A stretch of 64,000 bases of DNA from Triparma verrucosa (lineage: Eukaryota; Sar; Bolidophyceae; Parmales; Triparmaceae), in assembly GCA_030267905.1 (NCBI GenBank), contig BRXX01000231.1, positions 1-64,000 of the forward strand, read 5' to 3'. Below are positions 35,301 through 44,832 of the stretch, piece after piece; within the stretch, counting starts at the first letter, position 1; every line of letters starts with the position of its first letter. Under the pieces are notes generated by a model. The model had not been told where the DNA came from, made no database searches, and saw only the letters and a list, made by a program, of their open reading frames with translations. The position numbers were made by a program, and so were the translations under genes.

Positions 35301-37331
35301 TGAGGAATTCGGCTTTATCATGAGGTTGAAGATCTGCTTACCCGTCCACATCGCCACGGGGTGGAGGATGGCCGGTATGGGCAGCGTGATCTCCTCGGCC
35401 GCGTCCCCAAGGTATGACGCCAGCTGGCAGAACTGAAGGGTTTTGGCGATAACGAGTTAGAAACATCACGTGAAAGTTCTCGGTTGTCGCTTCGATACAT
35501 ACATATAAAGTTGTATACCATAGTCTCGCTTCGCTCGGATCACTTTTAAAATTCTCACCTCCTCCTTCGTAAAGAAAATGCTCTTCTGCGTAATAAGATA
35601 ACTAGCAGTCAAAAAATCCTGACTAGCAGCAACGAGCGGCTCCCCGTTCCTCGGCGTGATTAAATTATTGTTAACCCCCATGAGTAGGTGGGCCTCTGTT
35701 CTCGCCTCCTCTGTTTGGGGTAGGTGCATGTTCATTTCGTCTCCGTCGAAGTCGGCGTTATAAGGCGCGCAGACGCATATATTAAATCGAAAAGTCCTCC
35801 ATTTCATCACCTTCACCTCGTGGCTCATGATGCTTAGCTTGTGCAGCGAAGGCTGACGGTTGAAGAGGACGATGTCGCCGTCTTCCATGTGCCTGTCGAC
35901 GACGTCGCCGACCCTGAGGAGGTTCGCGGTCTCCTCCCTGTTGCCGTATTGGAGGGAACGTTTTTGGACCTTGCCGTTCTTACCTCTGGAACGAACGTGG
36001 TTCGCTCCTGGGTGTAATTCAGGTCCGTTCCTTATGCACTGCCTTAATTTCTCGATGTTATATCTAGTAACTCTCTCCGGAAACGTCATCGTAACCGCCA
36101 CGTGCTCCGGAACTCCAACCTGGCTGACCTTCAAATTAGGGTCAGGGCTGATGACCGTCCTCGCTGAAAAGTCAACCCTCTTCCCGCTCAAGTTACCCCT
36201 GAAACGACCGCTCTTACCCTTCAACCTCTGGCAGAGTCCTCTGATCTGCTTGCTCTGACCTATCGGTCTTTGTAATCCCGGCATCTCCCCGTTAATATAC
36301 TGAGCAATTTGAAGCTGTAAAAAATCCCACTCCTCTAGGATGGTTTTATGAGGCGCGCCCTTAGTAAGCGCTAGCTTAAGGGCTATGTTGACGTCTATAA
36401 TTTCCTGGAGTTTTACGGTTAAGTCGTCTTCGTTGCTTCCTCCTCCTACATCCATTGCGACGGAGGGTCGGATGGGTACGGGTGGGACTAAGAGGTTCAC
36501 TAGTAATAAATTTTCGGGGCGGCCGATTAGAGGGTCGAGCCAGAGGATCTCGCAGTCGACGTCGGGGATGTGCTTGAAGAGGGAGAGGACGCGGGTGGGG
36601 AGGAGGTCCTCGTTCACGAGGGTTTTGAACTTCGACTCGTCGTCGAGGATGGTCTGGATCTCTTTGTTGGATTGGCGGAAGGTTTCGATCTCGGACATGA
36701 AGTCGGCTTTGTAGCCGGAGGAGGTTTTGGGGGAGGTGAAGGGGTCGTGGACAATTTTGAGGGTGCTCAAACCGGTGACCTTCTTCACGGTGCCGTTGAC
36801 GGCTCCGCAATGAGGGCACAAGTGAACCTTCTTACACGCCTCGACGACCTTCTTCTGCATCGCCTGCTTGCTCAGGACGTCGTGCTGGACAAAATTGCCG
36901 GAGGCATTAAGCTTCCCGCGGAAGTGGCGGAGGTATCTGGAATATTCTGCCTTGGGGGGGTCCTTTGTGGGTTCGTCCTTCAGGAGGATGCGGGAGCAGG
37001 TCTTGCAGATGCACTGGAGGATTTGGATGGTGTGTTTGAAGTAGCCAATGTGGAAGACCGGGAGACCTAACTCAATGTACCCATAATGCCCCGAACACTC
37101 CGTCAACTTCAACTTGCAAGTCTCGCATATACTCAGCTTGTCGCTCACCCCGAGCCTCGGGTCGAGCACGCCGAGGGGGGCCGGACGCCGAGAAGGCATG
37201 GAGAACAGCTCGCGGTTGTGGATGGTTATCTCGGAGAGGCGGGCCATGGAGGAAGGAGCGAGGAGACCGAATTGGATTGAGGAAATCTTCTTAGGAGCGG
37301 CTGTAGGAGATGCATCAGTAGGTTCAGCCAT
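32397..37331 (-). CDS. RPC1: DNA-directed RNA polymerase III subunit RPC1 (largest subunit)
   Basis: Exons are 37331-35559, 35432-34269, 34183-33772 and 33676-32397; the sum is 1,543 codons. The N-terminus has the zinc-binding clamp head (CETCKLKLTECSGHYGYIEL and CPHC). HIGYFK and TCSRILL are typical of the Pol III type. The catalytic NADFDGDEMN loop (three Mg-binding Asp) lies at about residue 525. The trigger-loop and bridge-helix region (FFHTMGGREGLVDTAVKTAETGY) is in exon 2, and EPGTQMTLKTFHFAG is split at the last intron. The enzyme makes tRNAs, 5S rRNA and U6. The Met at 37331 is the first ATG of the frame. The C-terminal 90 residues are a Ser/Lys-rich extension. Introns 1 and 3 carry introner sequence. 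The slight excess length over animal RPC1 comes mainly from that tail. Confidence 0.95.
33677..33771 (-). mobile_element. Introner-like element in RPC1 (95 nt)
   Basis: On the minus strand: GTGAGAGCGTTAGCGAGTAC, then CGAGCGAAGCGATACCATGG and TATATATTATATA, branch CTCTAACCC and acceptor TTCCAG. The block CGAGCGAAGCGA-AC-ATGGTATA also occurs in the intron at 35433 and, in part, at 6334. Confidence 0.65.
35433..35558 (-). mobile_element. Introner-like element in RPC1 (126 nt)
   Basis: On the minus strand: GTGAGAATTTTAAAAGTGATC, then CGAGCGAAGCGAGACTATGG and TATACAACTTT. The branch GTTTCTAACTCG is followed by CCTTCAG. It shares the internal block with the introns at 33677 and 6334. Confidence 0.65.
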
Positions 37332-37798
37332 TACGACCACGAGATATATGGACGATACTTTTGGCTCAAAAGCAGACAAATAACGTCAGAAACGTCGATT
37401 GCACAAGAAATAATTAAATTAATATAACGGTGATAACACTGAAGGGGGGTGCGAAAATTTTGAAGTTCTAGTTCGCGACGTTGACAGTGTGAGCCTGCAG
37501 AAATACAAATCAATTCCCTTCGCAGAGAAATGAGTTTCTTCTTTCAGGATTCACTGGCATCCACTTTATTTATATATATATCAGAGTACGGTCAAGATTC
37601 TACAACTAAAATACAGCTGAATCAACTACAGAGAAGATATCAAAGTATCAGGATATAGAGCTACCCGAACAGGCGCCGTAAATACGACAATTAGCCCACT
37701 GTTCTTTCGTACCATCAACCAGCCGCGGTCCTCTCAACTAACTGCAGAGACTCACTGAATCCTCTCTCACTCACACTTATAACCTGTTAACAAGCACC
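37332..37798. promoter_or_regulatory. Divergent intergenic region RPC1/bystin
   Basis: This 467-bp spacer lies between head-to-head genes for Pol III and ribosome biogenesis, two growth-linked functions, so shared regulation is plausible. A TTTATATATATAT stretch at 37567-37580 could serve as a TATA-like element. No coding signal is seen. Confidence 0.4.
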
Positions 37799-39259
37799 AT
37801 GCCCAAGCAACCCAAGAAAAAGTCCGCCAAAAACCCCCACCAGCCCTTAGGTCAGGAGATCCTCTCCGCCCAACTAGCGTCCAAATACGCTCGCCCTTCC
37901 AAGAAGTCCTCCTCCAACCCCACAACAAGCCGCAATGGAGATTCGGACGACGACGAGGAGGAGGAGCCTTTCATGTCCGAGAAGGACTCCGCTAAAATCG
38001 TGAACATGGCACGGGAACAGCAAGAAGAAGAAGAATCCTCCAACAACGTTAAAATAACATTCGACGATGACGACCAAGGTGTCAACAAGCCACGTCGCAA
38101 GGTCAAATACGAGGACGACTCGGACTCGGACTCGGACTCGGAGAGCGACGCGGAATCCATCGAGATGGACGAGGAGGAATTTCTTAAGGCGACGGAGGAC
38201 GGAGGGTACGTCTCGGTTTCCATGGGATTGGGACCTGGGGAGGAGGAGATCATATCCAAGCTTATGGGAGGTGGCGACCAGGGCACCCGCCGCACCCTCG
38301 CCGACATGATAATGGAGAAGATCAGCGAAAAGGAGTCCAACATGAACGTCACGTCCGGCGACGGCGACGCCCCTTCCGACGAAGATTCGGCCGCTCAGCC
38401 TTCCCCCTTCCCCCCCAAGGTCGTAGAAGTTTACACTTCGATCGGGCAGATCCTCTCCCGCTACACCGCTGGCAAACTCCCTAAAGCCTTCAAAGTAATA
38501 CCCTCCCTAACAGAATGGGAGGAAATCCTCTACCTAACCCGTCCCGATAAATGGACCCCCCAAGCCATGTACTCCGCTACAAAAATCTTCGCGTCAAACC
38601 TCAACCCTCGCATGGCCCAACGTTTCTTCAACCTCGTCCTCCTCGACGCCGTCCGCGCCGACATCCAATCAAACAAAAAGCTCAACTACCATTACTACGC
38701 CGCGTTAAAAAAATCTTTGTACAAGCCTGCGGCGTTTTTTAAAGGGATACTTTTACCGTTGTGTATGAATAATTGTACGTTGAGGGAGGCGGCTATTGTC
38801 AGTAGTATATTATCGAAAGTTAGTATACCTTTAAGTCACAGTGCTGTAGCTTTACATAAGATCTGCGGGATGGAGTATTCTGGAGGTCAGGCTGTTTTTA
38901 TTAGGACGCTTTTGGATAAGAAGTATAGTTTACCGGTCGTGGTTATTAAGGCTGTTGTGGAGTACTTTTTGAAGCCGCTTAGGGCGGCGGAGAAGGCGGG
39001 AAAGGAGGGGAGGAGGTTGGGGGAGGGGGAGTTGCCGGTTTTGTGGCATCAGGCGTTGTTGGTTTTTTGCCAGAGGTATAAGGGGAGTTTGACGGAGGAG
39101 GAGAAGGAGGGGATTAGGAGGTTGACGAAGGTGGAGAACCATAGGCAGATTACGAGGGAGGTTAGGAGGGAACTCTTTGGGGTTAAGGGGTATAAAATGG
39201 GGGACGGGGATGATGAGGAGGAAGGGGGGGAGGGGGCGGGGGCGATGAGTTTAAGTTAA
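37799..39259 (+). CDS. BYSL: Bystin (Enp1), 40S ribosome biogenesis factor
   Basis: A single exon of 486 aa. The N-terminal third is Lys/Ser/Asp/Glu-rich with acidic repeats. The C-terminal two thirds form the bystin domain with recognisable conserved blocks: MYSATKIFASN, RFFNLVLLDAVR, LNYHYYAALKKSLYKPAAFFKG, CTLREAAI, LPVVVIKAVVEYF, LPVLWHQALLVF, QRYK and HRQITREVRREL. Bystin/Enp1 is needed for pre-40S maturation and acts in nucleus and cytoplasm. Third codon positions are A/C-rich up to about 38700 and G/T-rich after it, a sharp change inside one exon. The gene is head-to-head with RPC1 and tail-to-tail with the FAM32A-like gene, 71 bp apart. Confidence 0.95.
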   Translation: MPKQPKKKSAKNPHQPLGQEILSAQLASKYARPSKKSSSNPTTSRNGDSDDDEEEEPFMSEKDSAKIVNMAREQQEEEESSNNVKITFDDDDQGVNKPRRKVKYEDDSDSDSDSESDAESIEMDEEEFLKATEDGGYVSVSMGLGPGEEEIISKLMGGGDQGTRRTLADMIMEKISEKESNMNVTSGDGDAPSDEDSAAQPSPFPPKVVEVYTSIGQILSRYTAGKLPKAFKVIPSLTEWEEILYLTRPDKWTPQAMYSATKIFASNLNPRMAQRFFNLVLLDAVRADIQSNKKLNYHYYAALKKSLYKPAAFFKGILLPLCMNNCTLREAAIVSSILSKVSIPLSHSAVALHKICGMEYSGGQAVFIRTLLDKKYSLPVVVIKAVVEYFLKPLRAAEKAGKEGRRLGEGELPVLWHQALLVFCQRYKGSLTEEEKEGIRRLTKVENHRQITREVRRELFGVKGYKMGDGDDEEEGGEGAGAMSLS

Positions 39260-39330
39260 GGAAGAAGAAGAGGTTTTAAAGCAAAGCAAAAAAGTTCCAT
39301 TATCACAAAAAGTTCCATTATCACAGTTAA

Positions 39331-39765
39331 TTAACCGTTACCAGCCGCACTAATCCTCGGCAAATCATTAAGCTCCGTCAAGCTTCCCAGGTGACTGTTG
39401 AAGTCGTCGATCCTCTCCCTGTGCGACTTCTTGGCAACGGCCTCTGTATCCCTGCGTTCCTTCTCGAGACGCTTACGACGGTGCTTCTTCTCGAATTCGG
39501 TCAAGTCCGACTCTGAATCTGAGCCGTCTTCGACAGCGTCTTCGGTGCGCTGCTTCTTTGAGGAGGCCGCGGCTATGTCATCGGCGTTGTCTTCGTCGCT
39601 GCCCTGCTCTGCGTCGTCGTCTAGTTTTCGTTTCTCCTTCCTCTCTTTTTTCTCCTTCTTCTCCTTTTTTGACTTCTTCTTCTTCTTCTTCGACTTCTTC
39701 TCTGACTTCAAGAAACTTAAACTGCCGCCGGTGAAGACCGGACCGTCCTCCTCACTGTCACTCAT
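39331..39765 (-). CDS. FAM32A-like protein (144 aa)
   Basis: This single-exon gene is very Lys-rich near its start (KKSKKKKKKSKKEKKEKK), then acidic. It ends with HRERIDDFNSHLGSLTELND followed by IPRIS-like LPRIS. The C-terminal RxxDFNxHLxxLTExxDxP pattern is the hallmark of FAM32A (DUF1754), a small nuclear protein found in the spliceosome, where its C-terminal tail helps stabilise the exon-ligation step. The N-terminal MSDSEEDGPVFTGGSLSFLK fits the family start. It could influence 3' splice site use, of interest in a genome with introner-like introns; that link is speculative. Confidence 0.85.
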   Translation of the reverse strand: MSDSEEDGPVFTGGSLSFLKSEKKSKKKKKKSKKEKKEKKERKEKRKLDDDAEQGSDEDNADDIAAASSKKQRTEDAVEDGSDSESDLTEFEKKHRRKRLEKERRDTEAVAKKSHRERIDDFNSHLGSLTELNDLPRISAAGNG

Positions 39766-39890
39766 TGTAAATTTGATGCTAAAACTCCCAAAGTGGACCC
39801 TCGTTTGTGGCCGCTGTTGTTAAAATTATTCTACGGCTACTTTACGTTCGCAAAATGAAATCGTATAACTGGTGTAATATCTATCTGAGA

Positions 39891-40106
39891 TTAAAATAAG
39901 CTGGGGTCTATAAAAACGCGTTTCAAAATTTTGGGAACTCTCTGTGTGGGAATACCCAATTCCCAATTCAGGGTAGCAGTAGAAAATCCATCTTGTAATC
40001 GTCCATCTATTACATCCAAAACAAACATGGGAAAGTAAGTTCTGCGAATCTGCACCGATAATTCTTTGTAGTCCTCAAATAGATCATCAGACTCAGCCCT
40101 CCGCAT
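39891..40106 (-). CDS. Small conserved-looking hypothetical protein (71 aa)
   Basis: A short intact frame from ATG to stop with a globular composition: charged helix, then RTYFPMFVLDVIDG and WELGIPTQRVPKILKRVF. I do not recognise it. It sits between the FAM32A-like gene and flotillin, and has no visible splice sites. The balanced composition argues for a real gene, but at 71 residues chance cannot be excluded. Confidence 0.45.
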   Translation of the reverse strand: MRRAESDDLFEDYKELSVQIRRTYFPMFVLDVIDGRLQDGFSTATLNWELGIPTQRVPKILKRVFIDPSLF

Positions 40107-40190
40107 CGTAAACTATTATAATTCCAACAATATCAATATTATCCCGTCCCACTTCGGGTAGGAACAGTTGACCACTTTTCCCAACAAACG

Positions 40191-41962
40191 ATGCAACAAT
40201 CGTTATTTTTGTAATCTACCCGTAAATAATCGTACCCGCCACGTTAATATATTAGCCGCTCATCCCTTCCCGACGTCGTTACACACACATTATTCCTGTT
40301 AATTCCCTGACGCTATCTCACTCCCGTCAACACACTCTATGTCTAACCCTTTGTTCTTCCCCCCTCCCTTTCCCAGCATCGTTATCGCCTCCCCCAACGA
40401 GTGTAAAGTCGTCTCCGGCTGCAAGGGTTCCAACTACAAAGTCGGCGAATCCTTCTGGGTCTGGTGGTTCTGCGAGCACTGGCGTGCCATCGGCCTCAAC
40501 CTCATCACACTTGAGGTCAGCAGCCATGACGTGGAGACTAGCCATGGAGTTAAGTTGACTGTTAAGGGTATTTGCCAGGTCAAGGTTAAGACCACGAAGG
40601 TGAGAAAACTGAGGAACTGAAAAAAGGAACATTCTCAACCTCCCTCATTCTCACCTCACCCCTCCATCCCCTCACCCACCCCTCAACCCCTCTTCAGCAC
40701 GACGCTCAGGGCACCCTCGAGCCCGACAAGGACAACATCCGCCTCGCTGCCCAGCACTTCCTCGGGCAGCCCGAGTCCGAGATCGCCGAGGCCCTCCAGC
40801 TGACCATGGAAGGCCACCAGCGTCAGGTCCTCGGTACCCTGACCGTCGAGGAGATTTACAAGGACAGGGAGGCGTTCGCGAGCAAGGTTATGGAGGGCGT
40901 CATGAGCGACCTCCACGGCATGGGATACGAGATCGTCTCGTACACCGTCATCGACGTCAAGGACGGGAACGGTTACATGGAGGCTCTCGGCGCCACCCAG
41001 ACCGCCCTCGTCAAGAGGGAGGCCGCTGAGGGAGTGAGCAGGAACGAGGCGGAGCAGAGGAAGAAGGTGGCGGAGTACAAGGCCCACGCCGACATCGTGG
41101 AGAGTCAGCAGAGCTCGGCGGCGACCATTGAGGTCAATGCGAGGAAGGCTGAGGCGCAGATTGCCGTCAATATGCAGAAGCAGCAGCAGTCGGATTCTGA
41201 GAAGGTGAGAATTCGCGGCGATGCCTCTCGGTTGCTCATTACCACCGCTACTTAATTCTCTTAATTTTAACTCGTCTTTTAAAACCCCGCCCTTCACAGC
41301 TCCTTGAGCTCAAGAAGGCCCAGAACGCGGCCGAGGTCAACAGGGAGCGCGAGATCGCGACGGCCCAGGGTCAGATCGAGAAGGCCAAGCAGAACCAGGT
41401 CGTCAAGAAGGAGCAGACCCAGCAGGAGGTCGAGGAGGCCCTCATCCGCGTCAAGATCGCCGAGCAGCAGGCCCTCCAGGCGCAGGAGGAGGCGAAGGGT
41501 GTCTCCCTCGCCGAGCTCGTCGAGAAGAGGAACAAGGCCGAGGCCGTCAAGGTCGAGGCCGAGGCCGAGGCGTCGAAGATCACCATGTACGCCAACGCCG
41601 AGGCGAGCAAAATCGACGCCATCGGAAAGTCCGAGGCCGCCGCCATCGAGGCCAAGGGTATGGCCGAGGCCAAGGTTCTCAAGGAGAAGAACCAGACCTT
41701 CCAGTACATGGGACAGGCCGGTCTTGCGTCCCTGATCGTCGAGCGCCTCCCCGAGATTGCCCAGAACATCGCCGCCCCCCTCGCCCAGACCGAGAAGATG
41801 GTCTTCATCTCCCAAGACTCCGCCACCGGAAGCAAGGTCACGAACGATATCATCAAGACCATCGCGACCATGCCCGACGCCGTTGAGAGCTTGACGGGAA
41901 TTGACCTCAAGGGAGTGATCGCCCAGGCCGTCCAACAGAACCCGTCCAAGATGGCCGTGTAA
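40191..41962 (+). CDS. Flotillin-like SPFH-domain membrane scaffold (470 aa)
   Basis: Proposed exons are 40191-40210, 40377-40599, 40698-41204 and 41300-41962, all in phase (471 codons). The SPFH domain begins ASPNECKVVSGCKG and includes EGHQRQVLGTLTVEEIYKD, a hallmark of flotillins (E-GHQR...LTVEEIY-DR). It is followed by a long Ala/Glu-rich coiled coil (EAEAEASKI, EAKGMAEAKVL) and a C-terminal LPEIAQNIAAPLAQTEKM. Flotillins form rings or rafts on the inner face of membranes and act in endocytosis and signalling. The 20-nt first exon (ATG CAA CAA TCG TTA TTT TT) rests on phase plus a convincing acceptor (TCTAACCC...TTTCCCAG) at 40376. The alternative is a start at the ATG at 40339 inside that tract. 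Confidence 0.88.
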
Positions 41963-42071
41963 ATGTCAATATTTAGTGTGTATCTGGGGGTTTTCTGTGT
42001 TGTGTTGACTTTAAGGTGTAAGGAAAAGGGAAAATTGCATTTTATTAATCAAAAAACGTTCATCTAAATGT

Positions 42072-43022
42072 TCATACTGCATAACCATTACCCCTGCCCC
42101 CCCCATTCCTTCTAACGTCATTTAAATCAGGCGCCTGCCCGGGCATGATTCTCTTTCCCCCTCTCAGGCTCCCCCTCTTCAATACTTCCCTCTCGTTGAC
42201 GTCCACGATCTTGACCTCCAACGTGAAGGGTACGTCCGGCTGAGCTTTGCTCTCCTCTCTGTTGTGCACTCCAACGTATAACGTATGGGAATTCGAAATT
42301 TCAAAGTCACTCACGTACGTAGGTATGGTGATGGAGTCATCTCCTGTGTCCCTGCTAATCCATGTGCTGCCGTGGTCTAATCTCGGCTTTTTGTAATCGG
42401 CACTGATGTACAAATCGATCTCCCTGCTGTCGTACTTTTTGTGAGACAAGCGTGCCGTCAAATCCGTCGGCACACGTTTTAATTCCAGGCTAACTTTGTG
42501 ATGGTGATTGTGCTGCGCTACGCAGACTTGAAAGTATTCGTATTCGCCACTGCTAACTACGCCGTTCAAAGTGGTGTGAGACGGAGTGTCGGCGCTGAAT
42601 TTGTTTGCTGTCGTGGTGTGGTGGAAAATTGCTACCCTGGGAGAGCCACCGAGGGCATCGTCAACCATCTCATTAACGGCGAATTCGGAGCAAAAGTTGG
42701 AACTCCAAGTTCCACCAGTCCCCTCGCGCCTGGGGGATTTGGTTGCCCTGAACCATTCCTCCTCAACCCCATCTGCCCCACCCCACCCTCGAATATCGGA
42801 CTCGTCTGTCTTCAAAACAACTTTCACAACCAAGAGGAGAACGAGCAGCAACAGCACCGTCGGTATTATCAACTTCATCTGCTCCATTCTCCTGGACATC
42901 TGCGAGTAAGCCGATATTGTTAGCACAGTGGATGAGCGCAAGTCCAGGGCCCTTCACCTAGGAGTACTCGCAAAGGCCACGGTCACAATCCTTACCTTCC
43001 CCTTGCCATCGTTGCCTTTCAT
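42072..43022 (-). CDS. Type II membrane protein of unknown function (284 aa)
   Basis: Exon 1 (43022-42996) encodes only MKGNDGKGK; exon 2 (42899-42072) continues MSRRMEQMKLIIPTVLLLLV. The acceptor CTCGCAG sits directly before that second ATG and a GCTAAC branch precedes it. A single hydrophobic segment near residues 17-40 anchors the protein, with the remainder outside. The luminal part has a beta-rich composition with EYEYFQVCVAQHNHHHKVSLEL, YDSREIDLYISADYKKPRLD and TLYVGVHN, reminiscent of the PPC-type beta-sandwich of secreted peptidases. That is a guess from pattern only. The C-terminal 40 residues are basic and Gly-rich. Confidence 0.7.
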
Positions 43023-43401
43023 TTATACAATACTAATAATGATATGATGGACCGGCGGAGAAGCCAAGCGGGTGTAGTTTAATGGGTACAGTACAAGGGG
43101 GGTGGGTTCCCTCTATTCCTTGAAAATTTTACCAGCAGTGTACTCAGCAGACCTGGGGAAAGCATACTCATCTTGCTGTTGCTCACCTGAACCCGCACTC
43201 AGAGGTATAAAATTATATCCGGGCAAACCCTGTAGAGCTAGCAAAATCTCTTGTTCCTGCGATTTCCCCGCAAGTTAGAAATTAAGCCTGTTTACACTCC
43301 AACCAACTCAACATCTTCGCCGGCACGCCGCACACTCCCTGACCAGAACCCTATTCCTCCTTCCCTTCCCTCCGGACGGCCTCGTTTTCTATTCCTTGGG
43401 A
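43023..43401. promoter_or_regulatory. Divergent intergenic region
   Basis: This 379-bp spacer separates start codons at 43022 (minus) and 43402 (plus). No coding signal is visible. A stretch near 43070 resembles a tRNA A box but lacks the rest (see rejected items). Confidence 0.35.
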
Positions 43402-44781
43402 ATGGGCAACTGTGCCTCCCCCGCCTCGTCTGCTTTTACGCCATATTCTGTCGATGATGCTGCCGCAAAGCAAAAAGATGCGGAGGAGCGAGCAAGGGAG
43501 CTGGAGTTCATCATGGCAAGAGACACAAGCCGGTCCATCTCTCCCGTGCACTTTGAAAGCAGCTCTGGAGACGGACGAAGTAGGGAGGAAGATAAGGAAC
43601 TCAAAAATAGGTGGTACGTCCTGGATAGAATATGGCTGAACTCTTGGCTGAACTACTGCACAACAGGGGAAAATGGCCCGAGACCTGGGCCGGTCGATAA
43701 CTCTAGTTTGTTGGTTGTAGATGAAAACGAGGAGGACGAAGAGGAGGAGGACAAGAAGGACGATTGCACTCCTAGACAGAAGAAGAGGTTGCTAAAAATC
43801 AAGGATGGGCTAGTCATGGACAAGGAGGACGAACCTGGGCATTACAGAGTTGTCAAAGCTGGCGTTTGGGAAGCCTTCATGAGTCTATACGGCGGAGGGC
43901 CCGAGATTTGGGTCGAGGGCGAAATGTTTGAAGTCGAAGACCTGACCAAGTGGGTCTTTGATCAGGGGGGCGGGGAGGAGGAGGATAACAGAGGGTCTCT
44001 ACGACATGTCGAAAGTGTGGTCATTGGATTGGACGACCTGCAAGTTGATAGGCTGGAATCGATAGGAATTAGAGATACGCAATTCGAACTTCTCAAAGAG
44101 AGGACGAGGCAGGCGAGCATTGACTCGATGTCGATGGAGTCGTCCACTGTGCGAACAGAGACGGAGGTGATTAAGGTGAAGGGGATTCTGGGCACGGTGC
44201 TACAGGCGGAGAAGGGTCTAGCGGGAAAAAGCGACGGGGATACAGGAAGCACGGAGGAGACTCGAAGCGGCAATAATATGAAGGCGCCGCCATTGGAGGT
44301 GGATACGCTTGGGGAACAAGAAATGTTAGAAGACGAGGGCGAGGGCGACTTGGACGATGATGTCTCTTCACAGAAAATATCGCTACCCCCAAGTGGACCT
44401 AGCACCCCTCCCCGTCATGATGGACCCTCAACTGCAGCGAAGTCGCAGCCCTTGAATGTTCAAAGCAAGCAGAATTATGAAACGCCGAGGTCACGGACCA
44501 CTTCCAACGAGAGCTTTGGCAGCACTCCAAGCAGTATCATGTTCAGTAAGCTTGGAAACGTGGGAAATTCCGCGAAAAATATTACTGGGAGCCTTGGATC
44601 CTCCGTGGCAAGCAGCTTTGGAACTACCACGCAGGTCATATCGAGGAATGTTCGACAACTTTCTGTCGATACTGACGAGGGCGAGGAGGAATTTATGAAG
44701 AAGAGGATGAATGAAAATTTGAACGGACAGGGAATGAAGAGACAGAGTGTCGCTTGGCTATTCGATAGTGACGACGAATGA
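43402..44781 (+). CDS. DUSP-domain protein with N-terminal acylation motif (459 aa)
   Basis: The ATG at 43402 gives MGNCASPASS, with Gly2 and Cys4 fitting N-myristoylation plus palmitoylation, so the protein is probably anchored to a membrane. Residues about 65-185 match a DUSP domain: WYVLDRIWLNSWLNY, GPRPGPVDNSSLL, and WEAFMSLYGGGPEIW (the Y-G-G-G-P motif). DUSP domains usually occur in ubiquitin-specific proteases, but no Cys/His peptidase boxes follow here. The rest is disordered, acidic and Ser/Thr-rich, with short helices near the end. The domain may act as a protein-interaction module on its own. The stop codon is only 51 bp from that of the next gene. Confidence 0.8.
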   Translation: MGNCASPASSAFTPYSVDDAAAKQKDAEERARELEFIMARDTSRSISPVHFESSSGDGRSREEDKELKNRWYVLDRIWLNSWLNYCTTGENGPRPGPVDNSSLLVVDENEEDEEEEDKKDDCTPRQKKRLLKIKDGLVMDKEDEPGHYRVVKAGVWEAFMSLYGGGPEIWVEGEMFEVEDLTKWVFDQGGGEEEDNRGSLRHVESVVIGLDDLQVDRLESIGIRDTQFELLKERTRQASIDSMSMESSTVRTETEVIKVKGILGTVLQAEKGLAGKSDGDTGSTEETRSGNNMKAPPLEVDTLGEQEMLEDEGEGDLDDDVSSQKISLPPSGPSTPPRHDGPSTAAKSQPLNVQSKQNYETPRSRTTSNESFGSTPSSIMFSKLGNVGNSAKNITGSLGSSVASSFGTTTQVISRNVRQLSVDTDEGEEEFMKKRMNENLNGQGMKRQSVAWLFDSDDE

Positions 44782-44832
44782 AAGCAATTAATGAATAACT
44801 ATTTTTAGAGCGATTGTTGAATTTTTTAATAA

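Noticed and set aside
41294..41935. Long minus-strand frames inside flotillin
   Set aside because: They are shadows of GC-rich flotillin exon 4; the plus strand has a clear protein family and splice sites.
43068..43125. tRNA-like sequence (TAGTTTAATGGGTACAGT resembles an A box)
   Set aside because: No matching acceptor stem, no proper B box (GGTTC-A-TCC) at the right distance and no anticodon stem could be formed.
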